From Arcobacter venerupis (lineage in GTDB: Bacteria; Campylobacterota; Campylobacteria; Campylobacterales; Arcobacteraceae): a stretch of 64,000 nt of DNA. Every line of letters begins with the position of its first letter. Position 1 is the stretch's first letter. The stretch spans positions 930,001 to 994,000 of the forward strand of contig NZ_CP053840.1 in assembly GCF_013201665.1 (NCBI RefSeq), given 5' to 3'. Below, one piece after another: positions 48,015 to 56,255 of this stretch. A model generated the notes under the pieces. It made no database searches. It saw only the letters and a program-made list of their open reading frames with translations, and was not told the origin of the DNA. Made by a program: the position numbers and the translations under genes.

Positions 48015-48917
48015 ATTTGCTTTTAGAAGACTTATATGTGCTTTTGGCGGTAATCCATACATTCTTGAGTATTCGCGACTAAATTGTGAAGGACTTTCAT
48101 AACCCACAAGAAAAGCTACTTGTGATGCATCAATATTTTGATTTAATAACATCTGTTTTGCTTCTTCAAGTCTAAGTTTTTTTTGGAATTGTATCGGTGT
48201 TAGTGTTGTTATTTTTTTAAAATTTGTATATAAAGATGATTCACTAATTGACATTTTTTTTGATAATTCTTTAATATTTAAATTTTCTGCAAAATTATTT
48301 CTAATTTCAGTGATTACTTTTACAATCTGACTTGATATTGAACCTTCCATAACATATTGTTTTAAAAAATCTCCACTATTTCCATTTAGTAAAACATATA
48401 AAATCTCTTTGATAATAAATGGTGATAAGAAATCAATATTTTTTTGAGGAGTATCTAAAAGTTTAATCAATCTTGAAATAGGGTTTAATAAATCCATACT
48501 CATATCATCAAAAAATAGACCTTTATCTGGTTTCTTTTTTGATTTAGCTTGTGTATCATTTAGCTCTTTTAATACTTCATAAATTTGTTCTAAACTAAAT
48601 GTAATTTTTAAAGCTAGATAAGGTTTTTCTTCAGAGGCTTCTTCAATTCTAACATTTGCTGGAACATGTGTTGAAGCTAATAAAAACTTTGATTCATTGT
48701 ATCCATACATATCATCACCAAAACCTACAGCTTTTGAACCTTGTAATGCAATACAAATTGATGGTTCAAAAATTACACTTACAAATTCAGATAATGTTGT
48801 TGTTGAATAAAGATGTAAAGAAGGTATTTTTGTATTAAGTAAGCCTTCTTTTTCATCAAATTTGTCTTTTAAAAAATTTATTAAATCTTTTCTGCTCAAA
48901 TCTAATAATTCATTCAT
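48006..48917 (-). CDS. AraC-family regulator, YqhC-like
   Basis: A 303-residue regulator. Residues about 30-185 are the AraC_N-type N-terminal domain (CIALQGSKAVGFGDDMYGY is diagnostic), and residues about 205-300 form two HTH motifs, the second being ASQVAFLVGYESPSQFSREY. E. coli YqhC, with the same architecture, senses aldehydes and activates yqhD and dkgA. Here a YqhD-like dehydrogenase and an aldo/keto reductase lie in the same cluster. Operator-like site C precedes the gene, suggesting autoregulation. GGAG lies upstream of the ATG. Confidence 0.88.
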   Translation of the reverse strand: MNELLDLSRKDLINFLKDKFDEKEGLLNTKIPSLHLYSTTTLSEFVSVIFEPSICIALQGSKAVGFGDDMYGYNESKFLLASTHVPANVRIEEASEEKPYLALKITFSLEQIYEVLKELNDTQAKSKKKPDKGLFFDDMSMDLLNPISRLIKLLDTPQKNIDFLSPFIIKEILYVLLNGNSGDFLKQYVMEGSISSQIVKVITEIRNNFAENLNIKELSKKMSISESSLYTNFKKITTLTPIQFQKKLRLEEAKQMLLNQNIDASQVAFLVGYESPSQFSREYSRMYGLPPKAHISLLKANIA

Positions 48918-48943
48918 AAAAAAACTCCTTTTATAAATAAAAG

Positions 48944-49004
48944 ATTATACTATATATAACAAATTTTCCCTATAACAATCTTCCATAATTATTGCCTGAT
49001 TCTA
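48944..49004 (-). promoter_or_regulatory. Operator-like motif and promoter of the AraC-type gene (site C)
   Basis: Minus strand: TAGAATCAGGCAAT (49004-48991), 10 bases, GATTGTTATAGGG (48980-48968), 18 bases, then TATAAT (48949-48944). The first half matches sites A and B at 13 of 14 or 12 of 14 positions. The second half is weaker. A weaker site at the regulator's own promoter is common in autoregulation. Confidence 0.6.
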
Positions 49005-49061
49005 CATTGAGCTTTGTTTTTTTAGTAGTTCTTCTATATTATTTTATTTAACTTTTATTTA

Positions 49062-49643
49062 TTAATAAATTGTGCTTAATTTTAAACAATAAAATAAATA
49101 TTTAGTATTTCTAATATAAATATTTCTATCTTTAAAAGCCTTTGCTGTTAAGATATTTCCTTCAATAGTGCTAAGTATAAATAATGATAACTCTTTTGTA
49201 TCTTTTGAAGAGAGTTCATTATTTTCTACAGCTTTAATGATTATGTTTTCAATAATATTTCTTAATCCATCATACTGTTTGTTTAACAGTATTTCAAATT
49301 CTTTATCATGATTTGACATCTCTTGAATTAGATTTGCTAAAGGACAACCTCTTTGAGATATTAAATCATATGATTCTATCAACATTTTCTCAAAATTTTC
49401 TAAATATGGAGCATTTCCATTTACTATTGCTTCATATTTTTGTCCAAAGATTTCTCTACTTTTTATTTCAACAGCTTCTAGTACCATCTCTTTTTTATTT
49501 TTAAAATAGTGGTATAAAGAACCTTTATTAAGTTCTGCTTTTTCTAAGATTTTTAATACTGAAGCCCCTTGATAACCATAGGTATAAACTTCATCAAATG
49601 TAATCTCTAATAATAAATCTTTTGTATCTTTTTTTGTTTTCAT
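49062..49643 (-). CDS. TetR-family repressor, NemR-like
   Basis: A 193-residue regulator with an N-terminal HTH (ASVLKILEKAELNKGSLYHYF, about residues 27-47) and a C-terminal ligand domain containing GCPLANLIQEMSNHD with Cys100. The position and setting of this cysteine match TetR proteins of the nem-operon type, which use it to sense electrophiles. It is divergent from the fabF remnant, SDR and RND pump genes, and three palindromes fill the space between. It probably represses both sides. The redox role of Cys100 is inferred. Confidence 0.85.
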   Translation of the reverse strand: MKTKKDTKDLLLEITFDEVYTYGYQGASVLKILEKAELNKGSLYHYFKNKKEMVLEAVEIKSREIFGQKYEAIVNGNAPYLENFEKMLIESYDLISQRGCPLANLIQEMSNHDKEFEILLNKQYDGLRNIIENIIIKAVENNELSSKDTKELSLFILSTIEGNILTAKAFKDRNIYIRNTKYLFYCLKLSTIY

Positions 49644-49659
49644 TGTTTACCTCTAAAGA

Positions 49660-49745
49660 ATTATATCAAAAAATTGACCTTAGAGTCAAAATATCTTGAC
49701 TTCAAGGTCAAATATTGTTATAATTTTTTTTGACTTCAAGGTCAA
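49660..49745. promoter_or_regulatory. Divergent promoter with three TetR-type palindromes
   Basis: Three copies of a 16-bp palindrome: TTGACCTTAGAGTCAA (49674-49689), TTGACTTCAAGGTCAA (49696-49711) and TTGACTTCAAGGTCAA (49730-49745). The middle copy provides TTGACT as a -35 box, then 17 bases, then TATAAT (49719-49724) towards the efflux genes. In the opposite direction the first copy gives TTGACT (49689-49684), 18 bases, then TATAAT (49665-49660) towards tetR. A repressor bound here would block both promoters. The -35 boxes are much better than the usual Campylobacterota promoters, which rarely have them. Confidence 0.85.
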
Positions 49746-49770
49746 ATGATAATTTTAATCAAAGGATTAG

Positions 49771-50144
49771 TATGAAAAGAGTTGTAATAACTGGAATGGA
49801 TATGATTACTTCACTTGGAAAAGATATGAACAGCTCTTTTTCAAATATTATAAGAGGTGAAATTGAAATTACAAAAATATCAAATTTTGATGCATCACAA
49901 CTTCCTGTTTAAACAGCAGGTGAAATAAAAGATTTTGACCCTAAAGATTATATTGATTTTGGAGTAGTAAGTGCTAGTGCAAAAAGCTGTAAAAATGGCA
50001 AAAAATCAAGATATCCAAAATGGTTGTGATTTAGACTATGTTCCAAATATAGCAAGACAAGACAAAATTTTCTATGCCATGAATAACTCTTTTGGTTTTG
50101 GTGGTACAAATGGAACAATAATATTTAAAAATATCCGAGGCTAA
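49771..50144 (+). pseudogene. Decayed fabF-like (beta-ketoacyl-ACP synthase II) remnant
   Basis: Starting at ATG 49771 (AAAGGAT upstream) the frame reads KRVVITGMDMITSLGKDMNS, a FabF N-terminus, up to a nonsense codon at 49910-49912. The reading resumes in frame with TAGEIKDFDPKDYIDF, then shifts near 49985 and continues as [15 protein letters not shown] and [15 protein letters not shown], the FabF C-terminus, ending at 50144. About 290 internal residues, including the catalytic Cys and two His, are missing. So there is one stop, one frameshift and a large deletion. It is the first gene after the TetR-controlled promoter. Confidence 0.88.
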
Positions 50145-50170
50145 GAATGAATTTAATAAAAAGGAAAAAT

Positions 50171-50920
50171 ATGAAAACAAATAATAAAAACACAATTTTA
50201 ATTACAGGAGGAGCAAGTGGTATTGGTTATGAATTTGCGAAACAACTTTGTGAAACAAATACCGTAATTATCACAGGACGAAATAAACAAAAGTTAGAAA
50301 AAGCAAAAGAAGAACTAAAAAATATTCATATTTTTGAATGTGATATGTCAAGTGCTAAAGATATAAAAGCCTTATATGAAATTATTTCATATGAATTCCC
50401 AGAACTTAATATTTTAATCAATAATGCAGGTATTATGAAAAAAATAGACTTGCAAAAAGAGTCAAATTATGAAATTCTTACAGAAGAGATTACAACAAAT
50501 TTAAATGGTACTATTTTTATGAGTACACTATTTTTACCACTTCTTAAAAAGCAAAAACAAGCTTCTATAATAAATATAACATCTGCATTAGGTTTTGTAC
50601 CATTAGCAGCTAGTCCAATTTATTGTGCATCAAAAGCAGCTTTACAATCATTTACAAAATCATTACGAATACAGTTGAAAAATACAAATATTAATGTTTA
50701 TGACATAGCTCCATCTGTAACAAAAACAGCAATCACAGATCAATTTAGTAATGAAGAACTTAAGAAAATGAAAATAATGACAACTACAACACTTGTGAAT
50801 AGTTCACTAAAAGAGATTAATAAAGGTACAAAAGATATTGGAATAGGTGAAACAAATGCATTAAAAATGTTAAATCGTATTTCTCCAAGTTTCGCTCTTA
50901 ATATGATTAATAAAGTTTAA
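50171..50920 (+). CDS. Short-chain dehydrogenase/reductase (DltE-like)
   Basis: A classical SDR of 249 aa. TGGASGIGYEFA is the cofactor motif near residue 13, INNAGIM is the NNAG element, and YCASK holds the catalytic Tyr and Lys. The first Met of the open frame is at 50147, but I use 50171: AAGGAA lies 4 bases before it and the cofactor motif then sits at the usual distance. It lies between the fabF remnant and the RND genes in the TetR-controlled unit. Substrate unknown. Confidence 0.85.
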   Translation: MKTNNKNTILITGGASGIGYEFAKQLCETNTVIITGRNKQKLEKAKEELKNIHIFECDMSSAKDIKALYEIISYEFPELNILINNAGIMKKIDLQKESNYEILTEEITTNLNGTIFMSTLFLPLLKKQKQASIINITSALGFVPLAASPIYCASKAALQSFTKSLRIQLKNTNINVYDIAPSVTKTAITDQFSNEELKKMKIMTTTTLVNSSLKEINKGTKDIGIGETNALKMLNRISPSFALNMINKV

Positions 50921-50943
50921 TAAAAAAGTATAGGAAAAACAAA

Positions 50944-52023
50944 ATGCATAAAAATAAATATCTTTTTTTAATATCACTATTATCCGTAACTTTTCTTTTA
51001 GTTGGCTGTGAATCACAAGTGAAAGATCCTCGTTTAGAAGATAAAGTTGTAAGTGTAATTAGTATAAAAAAAGCAAATAATCAAGAGCAAAGTTTTACAG
51101 GTATTGTAACTGCAAAAGTTCAAAGTAATTTAGGATTTAGGGTATCAGGTAAAATTATCAATCGTTTTGTAGATAATGGTCAAGAGGTTAAAAAAGGACA
51201 AGCTTTAATGAAAATTGATAATAATGACCTTAATTTATCAATAGCAGCAAAAGATAACGCTGTAAAAGCTTTAGAAGCACGATTTATATTAGCCAATACA
51301 GATGAAAAAAGATATAAAAAATTATTAACTGTTAATGCAATCTCTCAACAAGCTTATGATCAAGCAAAATCAGCAGCAGATTCAATATATGCAGAACTAA
51401 ATGCTGCAAAAGCACAAGTTCAAGTTGCAAGAAATGAAGCTTTATATTCAATATTGTATGCAGATTCAAATGGAACAATAGTTGAAGTTCTTGGTGAGGC
51501 TGGACAAGTTGTAAATGCTGGACAAACAGTTATTAAATTAGCGCACAGTGGCTCAAGGGAAGCAGCCGTGGATTTACCTGAAACCGTACGTCCTGAATTA
51601 AACTCAAAAGCACAAGCTAAGCTTTTTGGTAATGATGTTATAAGTAGTGTTATTTTACGTCAATTATCTGATTCAGCAGATGCATCTACAAGAACATATG
51701 AAGCACGTTATATTTTAAGTGGTGATATGCAAAAAGCTCCAATAGGCGCAACAGTAACAGTTTATTTATCAACTAATGAAAGTAGTAGTGATATAGAAGT
51801 TCCATTGGGTGCAATAACGAATGAAGGAAAAGGTGCAGGAGTATGGATGTATGATTCATCTACTTCTACAATTTCATTTAAAAAAGTTGAAATTACTTCA
51901 TTAACTTCTGAAACTGCTATTATAAAAAGTGGTCTTGGACTAAATGACAAAATTGTAGCTTTAGGTGCTCACTATTTACATGAGGGACAAAAAGTGAGAT
52001 TGAGTGACAGGGTAATAGAATGA
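50944..52023 (+). CDS. RND efflux periplasmic adaptor (membrane fusion lipoprotein)
   Basis: A 359-residue HlyD/AcrA-type adaptor. A lipobox LLVGC places the lipidated Cys at residue 22. The barrel-sandwich halves are GFRVSGKIINRFVDNGQEVK and SNGTIVEVLGEAGQVVNAGQ, separated by a helical hairpin (about 100-165). It links the inner-membrane pump to an outer-membrane channel. It overlaps the pump gene by 4 bases. No TolC-type gene is in the window, so a channel encoded elsewhere is expected. Confidence 0.92.
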   Translation: MHKNKYLFLISLLSVTFLLVGCESQVKDPRLEDKVVSVISIKKANNQEQSFTGIVTAKVQSNLGFRVSGKIINRFVDNGQEVKKGQALMKIDNNDLNLSIAAKDNAVKALEARFILANTDEKRYKKLLTVNAISQQAYDQAKSAADSIYAELNAAKAQVQVARNEALYSILYADSNGTIVEVLGEAGQVVNAGQTVIKLAHSGSREAAVDLPETVRPELNSKAQAKLFGNDVISSVILRQLSDSADASTRTYEARYILSGDMQKAPIGATVTVYLSTNESSSDIEVPLGAITNEGKGAGVWMYDSSTSTISFKKVEITSLTSETAIIKSGLGLNDKIVALGAHYLHEGQKVRLSDRVIE

Positions 52024-55000
52024 AAGGGTTTAATCTTTCAGCACTTGCTGTAAAAGAAAGGGCTATTACACTTTTTCTTCTGGTTTCTTTTGCTTTTGCA
52101 GGTATTTATGCTTTTTCAAAATTAGGTCGTGCAGAAGATCCCTCTTTTACGATTAAAATTATGACAGTAACTTCAGTTTGGCCAGGAGCAACTGTTGAAG
52201 AGATGCAAAACTTAGTTGCAGAACCACTTGAAAAAAGGTTGCAAGAACTAAGATGGTATGACCATGTTGAGACTTTAATGCGTCCTGGTTATACAAATAT
52301 GACACTTTTTTTCAAAGATACTATGCCTCCAAAAGAAGTTGCAGAACAGTTTTATGAAGCTCGTAAAAAATTAGGAGATGAGGCTAAAAGTTTGCCCTCA
52401 GGTGTAGTTGGCCCTTTTATTAATGATGAATATTCAGATGTAACTTTTACTTTATACTCTTTAAAATCTTCTGATTTACCCCAAAGAAAACTTGCTCGTG
52501 AAGCTGAAGTTTTACGTCAACAACTCTTACATGTTGATGGGGTTAAAAAAGTACATATTTATGGTGAACAAGCTGAAAAAATCTTTGTTGAATTCTCTTA
52601 TGCCAAATTAGCAAATTTAGGAATTAATCCAAAAGCTATTTTTAGTGCTATTCAAAATCAAAATAGTATGACTGCTTCTGGTTCGATTAATACCAAAGGA
52701 GCTGAAGTTTTCATTAGACTAGACTCATCTTATGATGATTTGGAAAAAATTCGCAATACCGCCATTGTTGCCAATGGACATACTTTTAAACTTTCAGATA
52801 TTGCTCAAGTCAAACGGGGTTATGAAGATCCTGCTAGTTATCAAATTCATAATGAGGGAGAACCTACACTTATTTTAGGTGTTGTTATGAAAGAGGGATT
52901 TAATGGTCTTACCCTTGGAGAAAATTTACAAAATGAAGAAAATAAAATTATTTCACAACTTCCTACTGGTATAAGTTTTACAAAAATAACTGACCAAGGT
53001 GTTGTAATTAAAGACTCTATTGATGAATTTTTAATGAAATTTGTTGTGGCTCTTTGTGTTGTTATGCTTGTAAGCCTAATTAGTATGGGATGGAGAGTTG
53101 GCATTGTTGTAGCTGCTGCTGTTCCACTTACTTTGGCAATTGTTTTTATTATTATGATTATGACAGATAGAGTATTAGATCGTGTGACCTTGGGTTCTTT
53201 AATTATTGGATTAGGGCTTTTAGTTGATGATGCAATTATTGCTATTGAGATGATGGTTGTAAAACTTGAAGAGGGCTTAGATAAAATACAAGCAGCATCT
53301 TATGCTTGGACACATGCAGCAGCTCCTATGTTATCAGGAACACTTGTAACTATTATTGGTTTTATTCCAATTGGTTTTGCCCATTCAACAGCGGGAGAAT
53401 ATGCTGGTAATATTTTTTGGATAGTTGGTTTTGCTCTTCTTGTTTCTTGGGTAGTTGCTGTTGTATTTACACCTTATTTAGGAGTAAAACTACTTCCTAA
53501 TATTAAACCAATAGAAGGTGGACATGAAGCTATTTATAATACTCCAAATTATAAAAGATTACGAAAAGCAGTTACTTGGGGTGTTAATCATAAAAAATCA
53601 GTTATTTTTACTGTAATTGGATTGTTTTTAGTATCTGGTATTGGAATGGGTATGTTAAAACAACAATTTTTCCCTACATCAGATAGATCTGAAGTATTAG
53701 CAGATATTCAAATGCCAAAAGGAAGTAGTATTGAAGCTACAAAAGCAGTTGTTACTGAAGTTGAAACTTGGCTTTTAAAACAACCAGAAGCCAAAAATGT
53801 TACTTCATATATAGGTGCTGGAGCTACAAGATTTTTCTTTTCATATAATCCAGAATTGCCAGATCCATCATTTGCAAAAATCATTATTAAAACAGCAAAT
53901 TCACAAGATAGAGATAATTTAAAATGGAGATTTAGAGAAGAAGTTGTAAAGGGTTTAGGCTCAAGTGCACATGTTAGAGTTTCTCAATTAGTATTTGGAC
54001 CTTTCCCTTTATATCCTGTGGATTTTCGTGTTATGGGTGAAAATACAGATAAACTAAGAGAAATTGCTAATGAAATAAAAGCTGTTATGACAGATAATCC
54101 AAACACAAGAGAAATCAATCAAGACTGGGGAGAACTTACTCCAGAAGTTCATTTTGCGTTGGATCAATCTCGTTTAAGATTGATTGGTTTAACACCACAA
54201 GATGTATCTGAACAGCTACAGTTTTTACTTAAAGGTATTCCTCTTACTCAAGTGCGAGAAGATATTAGAACAGTTGATATAGTTGCACGAAGTAATGGAA
54301 CTGATCGTTTAAGTCCTGATAAACTTACAAATTTAACATTGACAACAAATGAAGGTAAAGCTATTCCTCTTTCTCAATTAGGAGAAATTAAAGTTACAGA
54401 TGAAGATTCATTTTTACGCAGAAGAGATAGAACACCAACAATTAGTGTTAGATGTGACATTGCTGAAGGTTTACAACCACCTCAAGTTTCTAATGAGATT
54501 TATCAAGCAATTAAGCCAATAATAGCAAAATTACCACAAGGTTATCGTATTGAAGTTGGAGGAAATATTGAAGATTCAGAGAAAGCAAATAAAGCACTTT
54601 TACCAATTTTCCCTATTATGATAATTTTAACACTTTTTGTTATTGTAGTTCAAGTAAGATCTCTTTCAATGATGACAATGGTATTTTTAACAGCACCTCT
54701 TGGTTTAATTGGGGCAGTTCCTATTTTACTTTTGTTTAATCAACCATTTGGATTTAATGCAATTTTAGGACTTATTGGACTCTCTGGGATTTTGATGAGG
54801 AACACACTTATTTTAATTGTACAAATCAAAGATAATGAAAAAAGAGGGCATCATTCATATGATGCAATAATTGAAGCAACAGTTCAAAGAGCAAGACCAG
54901 TTATTTTAACAGCACTTGCTGCTGCATTGGCTTTCATCCCTTTAACTCATTCTGTATTTTGGGGTTCTATGGCATATACACTTATTGGTGGAACAATAGG

Positions 55001-55088
55001 TGGAACAGCACTAATTTTACTATTTTTACCAGCACTATATGCTGCTTGGTTTAAAATAAAACCAGTTGAAACTCGTATACTTAGCTAA
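52020..55088 (+). CDS. RND efflux transporter permease
   Basis: A 1022-residue proton-driven pump with 12 membrane helices and two large periplasmic loops. Asp403 and Asp404 in GLLVDDAIIAIEMM match the proton-relay aspartates of AcrB helix 4. In helix 10 the position of the AcrB lysine appears to be Arg927 (GILMRNTLILIV), which is less usual. The family is closer to the shorter AcrB-like pumps with a single adaptor. The unit is probably controlled by the TetR protein. Substrate unknown. Confidence 0.93.
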   Translation: MKGFNLSALAVKERAITLFLLVSFAFAGIYAFSKLGRAEDPSFTIKIMTVTSVWPGATVEEMQNLVAEPLEKRLQELRWYDHVETLMRPGYTNMTLFFKDTMPPKEVAEQFYEARKKLGDEAKSLPSGVVGPFINDEYSDVTFTLYSLKSSDLPQRKLAREAEVLRQQLLHVDGVKKVHIYGEQAEKIFVEFSYAKLANLGINPKAIFSAIQNQNSMTASGSINTKGAEVFIRLDSSYDDLEKIRNTAIVANGHTFKLSDIAQVKRGYEDPASYQIHNEGEPTLILGVVMKEGFNGLTLGENLQNEENKIISQLPTGISFTKITDQGVVIKDSIDEFLMKFVVALCVVMLVSLISMGWRVGIVVAAAVPLTLAIVFIIMIMTDRVLDRVTLGSLIIGLGLLVDDAIIAIEMMVVKLEEGLDKIQAASYAWTHAAAPMLSGTLVTIIGFIPIGFAHSTAGEYAGNIFWIVGFALLVSWVVAVVFTPYLGVKLLPNIKPIEGGHEAIYNTPNYKRLRKAVTWGVNHKKSVIFTVIGLFLVSGIGMGMLKQQFFPTSDRSEVLADIQMPKGSSIEATKAVVTEVETWLLKQPEAKNVTSYIGAGATRFFFSYNPELPDPSFAKIIIKTANSQDRDNLKWRFREEVVKGLGSSAHVRVSQLVFGPFPLYPVDFRVMGENTDKLREIANEIKAVMTDNPNTREINQDWGELTPEVHFALDQSRLRLIGLTPQDVSEQLQFLLKGIPLTQVREDIRTVDIVARSNGTDRLSPDKLTNLTLTTNEGKAIPLSQLGEIKVTDEDSFLRRRDRTPTISVRCDIAEGLQPPQVSNEIYQAIKPIIAKLPQGYRIEVGGNIEDSEKANKALLPIFPIMIILTLFVIVVQVRSLSMMTMVFLTAPLGLIGAVPILLLFNQPFGFNAILGLIGLSGILMRNTLILIVQIKDNEKRGHHSYDAIIEATVQRARPVILTALAAALAFIPLTHSVFWGSMAYTLIGGTIGGTALILLFLPALYAAWFKIKPVETRILS

Positions 55089-55116
55089 TTTATTAATAAA
55101 AGTGATTGCCAATTTA

Positions 55117-55177
55117 AAGAATTAGGCAATCCTTTTAGAAAATCATTCTACTTCTAATAGTTCTATTTAGTTATAAT
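55117..55177 (+). promoter_or_regulatory. Operator-like motif and promoter upstream of the broken MFS gene (site D)
   Basis: Plus strand: AAGAATTAGGCAAT (55117-55130), 10 bases, AATCATTCTACTT (55141-55153), 18 bases, then TATAAT (55172-55177). It matches the layout of sites A to C on the opposite strand. The bases GATTGCC at 55104-55110 pair with GGCAATC at 55125-55131, so the same region might also end the RND transcript, followed by CTTTT. Confidence 0.65.
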
Positions 55178-55194
55178 AATATTAATATATACAA

Positions 55195-55553
55195 TGGTCA
55201 AAAATGAAAAATAGTTTATGCAATTGCAAGTGGTATTGGAATTCCTATTGTTGCCATGATGATTTCAAAACATCATCAAAAGAAACAACTTTATATTGCC
55301 CTTTGTATGTTTTTATTTATCAACTTTAGTTCCAAATACAGCAACTATATTAGTAGGATTAAATAGTTCGATCGTTCAAATTGGATTTGCAGTTGGAGCT
55401 GCTATTGGTGGAATTGTTATTAGTATCTTCTCTATTAATGCAATTATTCCTATTGGAATAAAAAGTGTTATTGTAGAAATAATAATCTTTTCACTTTTAT
55501 TAAAAATTGAAAGAGAAAAAATTAAAAATAGTAAAATTTATTTAATACCTTAA
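55195..55553 (+). pseudogene. Decayed MFS transporter (AraJ-like efflux permease)
   Basis: A promoter with operator site D is followed by a damaged gene. An open stretch in one frame (from about 55212) reads YAIASGIGIPIVAMMISKHH, a helix-2/loop motif of MFS efflux proteins. A frameshift near 55325 joins it to another frame that reads SIVQIGFAVGAAIGGIVI and a lysine-rich tail ending at 55553, typical of the last two helices. The middle eight or nine helices are missing and no intact start exists. About 360 of an expected 1150 bases remain. Confidence 0.8.
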
Positions 55554-55691
55554 AAAAGAAATATTGCTGTATAGTGGAATCATCTGCATGAGTATAATAT
55601 TTCAGATCTTTTAAACTAGAAGTAACTTTATTTAAAATAGTTTGAAATATAAATTATATTAAGCCCAACTTGCAAAATAAAGGGGAAAATC

Positions 55692-56000
55692 ATGAATACA
55701 AAAGAAGCCTATAAACAAAAAATACAAGCTCAATTAGAATTAGTTCAAGCAAATCTTGAATTACTAAAAGCAAAAGCAAAAAATGCTAGTGCTGATATGC
55801 AAATTAGTTATGCTAAAGAAGTTGAAACTTTAGAAAGTAACTATAATATTGTTAAATCAAAACTTAACGAACTTGGCAATGCTGCCGAGGGTGTTTGGGA
55901 ACATCTCAAAAAAGATATTGAAAAAAGCTGGGATTCAATTGGAGCATATGCAAAAAAAACTCCTGATAAAATCGACGAAATTAAAAAGGACATCAAATGA
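55692..56000 (+). CDS. Small coiled-coil protein
   Basis: A 102-residue, lysine- and alanine-rich helical protein with heptad-like repeats from residue 5 to 65, then an amphipathic tail (EGVWEHLKKDIEKSWDSIGA). No signal peptide. AAAGGGGAAA lies upstream. Similar small coiled-coil proteins accompany entericidin-like lipoproteins in other Proteobacteria as stress genes; the next gene fits that. I cannot give a function. Its stop overlaps the next start (ATGA). Confidence 0.75.
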   Translation: MNTKEAYKQKIQAQLELVQANLELLKAKAKNASADMQISYAKEVETLESNYNIVKSKLNELGNAAEGVWEHLKKDIEKSWDSIGAYAKKTPDKIDEIKKDIK

Positions 56001-56158
56001 GAAAAAGTTTATCTTTTATAATATTTATATTTGTGCTATTAGCGGCTAGTGGTTGTGCAACATGGGAAGGCGCAAAACAAGATACTTCAGATGGTGCTCA
56101 ATGGAGTAAAGAAAAAGTTAATGATGGAGCTAAATATATAGAGAAAAAAACAGATTGA
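55997..56158 (+). CDS. Entericidin-like small lipoprotein
   Basis: A 53-codon gene, short enough to be missed by gene callers. The N-terminus MRKSLSFIIFIFVLLAASGC is a lipoprotein signal with Cys20. The mature part has ATWEGAKQDTSDGAQWSKEK, resembling entericidin EcnA/EcnB (small, Gly- and Lys-rich, following the lipidated Cys). The ATGA overlap with the coiled-coil gene indicates translational coupling. Entericidins are envelope-stress or programmed-death lipoproteins, but the family link is by style only. Confidence 0.75.
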   Translation: MRKSLSFIIFIFVLLAASGCATWEGAKQDTSDGAQWSKEKVNDGAKYIEKKTD

Positions 56159-56163
56159 TTTTA

Positions 56164-56187
56164 AACAATAGGGTAACACCTATTGTT
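56164..56187. terminator. Hairpin after the small lipoprotein gene
   Basis: A perfect 9-bp stem (56164-56172 with 56179-56187) and a 6-base loop, 5 bases after the stop codon. No T run follows on the plus strand, so it is a weak terminator candidate or an mRNA 3' stabilising hairpin. Confidence 0.45.
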
Positions 56188-56255
56188 ATGAAATACTGTT
56201 ATAATGCTTTTAAAGTTGAAGTTTAAAAAACTAATATACTATAAAAGGAGTTACA

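Noticed and set aside
55104-55131. Stem GATTGCC/GGCAATC after the RND gene as a plain terminator
   Set aside because: The right arm is the first half of operator site D with full promoter spacing behind it, so I list it as an operator and only mention a possible second role.
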